64,000 nucleotides of DNA from UBA5078 sp051252515 (GTDB lineage: Bacteria; Pseudomonadota; Gammaproteobacteria; Pseudomonadales; Pseudohongiellaceae): NCBI GenBank assembly GCA_051252515.1, contig JBPOFS010000001.1, positions 1 through 64,000 on the forward strand, read 5' to 3'. The position numbers and the translations under genes are program-made. The notes beneath the pieces are model-generated. The model did no database searches. It was not told the DNA's origin and saw only the letters and a program-made list of their open reading frames with translations. Positions 63,151-64,000 of this stretch are shown piece by piece (positions within the stretch are counted from its first letter, which is position 1; each line of letters opens with the position of its first letter).

Positions 63151-64000
63151 ATGAAGTTTAGTAATCAATTCCCCACAAAGAAATTGCTCTGTGCAGCCAT
63201 TTCTATGTCTTTATTACAAATCAGCGGCGCTGCACTAGCGCAAGAGGCTGAAGTAGAAGAGGTTATCGTCACAGGCTCTTTTATTCGTCGAACCGAAGGC
63301 TTCCGTGCAGCCTCCCCCATCACGCAACTAACCGCTGAAGATCTCGCCTCTGAAGGCACGCCAAACCTAGGCGATGTCGTCAATAATTTGAGTTTTAACC
63401 AGGGTTCTACAGTGACCCAAAACTCACTAACGGGCGCATCCAGTACAGCCACTTCTATCAATTTGCGTGGTTTGGGCGAAGGCGCAACCCTTAACCTAGT
63501 AGATGGCTTGCGTGTTATCGGCACTAACGTCAACACCTTCCTACCGCAAATCGCAATTCAACGCCTTGATATCGTGACTGACGGTGCAGCCGCACTTTAC
63601 GGCTCACAAGCGGTAGCGGGTGTGGTTAACTTTGTGCCTCGTTCTTCTTATGACGGCGTTAAGGTAGAACTCTATCAGCAAGGCGATAGCCGCGGTGATT
63701 ACACAGATACAACGATGAGCTTCTTGGCCGGTACTGAGTGGAACGGCATTAATATCGTCGCTGCAGCCGAATGGCGTACCAATGGCCGTTTAAAAATGAT
63801 CGATCGTCCCGATCAAATGAACGCAGGTTTAACCTCTTCTTCTACACCTAACCCAGGCCGTTACTTAGTGCCTTCACGAGATGCTGCCGGTAATTTGACT
63901 GGCACAACGGCGCTTAGATCTGACCCTAATTGCGGCGGAACTCGAGAAGATCCAACACAGCCTAGAAATAACGTCAACGGTTTCACATTCGGTGGCCAGT
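63151..64000 (+). CDS. TonB-dependent receptor, C-terminus missing
   Basis: 283 residues of an outer-membrane active transporter, cut by the window end. A signal peptide ends LAQE. Immediately after, EEVIVTGSFIRR is the TonB-box-like segment. The plug domain (about 45-170) reads SPITQLTAEDLASEG, SINLRGLGEGATLNLVDG and IVTDGAAALYGSQAVAGVVN, the plug end motif. Barrel strands begin about residue 175. AGAGGT precedes the ATG at good spacing. Substrate (siderophore, vitamin or glycan) is not evident. The style (GSFIRRT) is common in marine gammaproteobacteria. Confidence 0.93.
   Translation, partial: MKFSNQFPTKKLLCAAISMSLLQISGAALAQEAEVEEVIVTGSFIRRTEGFRAASPITQLTAEDLASEGTPNLGDVVNNLSFNQGSTVTQNSLTGASSTATSINLRGLGEGATLNLVDGLRVIGTNVNTFLPQIAIQRLDIVTDGAAALYGSQAVAGVVNFVPRSSYDGVKVELYQQGDSRGDYTDTTMSFLAGTEWNGINIVAAAEWRTNGRLKMIDRPDQMNAGLTSSSTPNPGRYLVPSRDAAGNLTGTTALRSDPNCGGTREDPTQPRNNVNGFTFGGQ

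Noticed and set aside
1..64000. tRNA, rRNA, CRISPR arrays, insertion sequences or prophage
   Set aside because: No cloverleaf-like gene, direct-repeat array, transposase or phage structural gene was seen; the intergenic spaces are mostly too short.

Overview
The window looks like a stretch of chromosome from a marine Gammaproteobacterium, probably of the Cellvibrionales/Halieaceae/Spongiibacteraceae kind. This is inferred from gene content: a tgt-yajC-secD-secF cluster, acnA-fumC, tamA-tamB, a PanP-type aspartate decarboxylase, nhaA, several envelope lipoproteins and a TonB-dependent receptor. No rRNA, tRNA, CRISPR array, transposase or prophage gene was seen. Both ends cut genes: a DUF4175-like membrane protein at the left and a TonB-dependent receptor at the right.

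Layout. 1-5 kb: DUF4175-like protein, then an acyl-CoA ligase/GST/NUDIX group on the minus strand. 5-9.6 kb: a queuosine-mannosyltransferase-like gene and two lytic transglycosylases meeting tail to tail. 9.7-17.5 kb: panP, then the leftward prfC-tgt-yajC-secD-secF run. 17.7-19.8 kb: an arsenic operon arsR-arsH-acr3. 19.8-28.9 kb: hypothetical proteins, a 588-bp non-coding region with DnaA-box matches, an orphan GspE-type ATPase, a possible lysozyme-like lipoprotein, hisC, a zinc-finger protein and a holD-like/rimI pair. 29-35.9 kb: an MDR oxidoreductase, a membrane-anchored AraC regulator, a secreted hypothetical protein, a CopC-like protein, a second AMP-ligase and a Smr-like protein.

36.1-46.8 kb is the most unusual part. 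It carries a complete Anbu locus: a proteasome-like Ntn hydrolase, a zinc metallopeptidase, an alpha-E protein, a circularly permuted ATP-grasp and a transglutaminase-DUF2126 fusion. These families are predicted to form a peptide-synthesis, tagging or degradation system. Beyond it is a QEGLA-motif putative metallocarboxypeptidase. Between the two lies an AT-rich two-gene cassette, a double-glycine-leader hydrophobic peptide followed by a rhomboid protease with an unusual N-terminal domain. I regard this cassette as the best candidate for an undescribed system.

47-64 kb: OmpA-like lipoprotein, TerC/CBS membrane protein, acnA-fumC, tamA-tamB with a membrane-anchored small heat-shock protein downstream, an epoxide-hydrolase-like enzyme, nhaA with a PepSY-TM protein, and the TonB-dependent receptor. 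Functional assignments come from motif recognition and remembered family architecture; no database search was possible.
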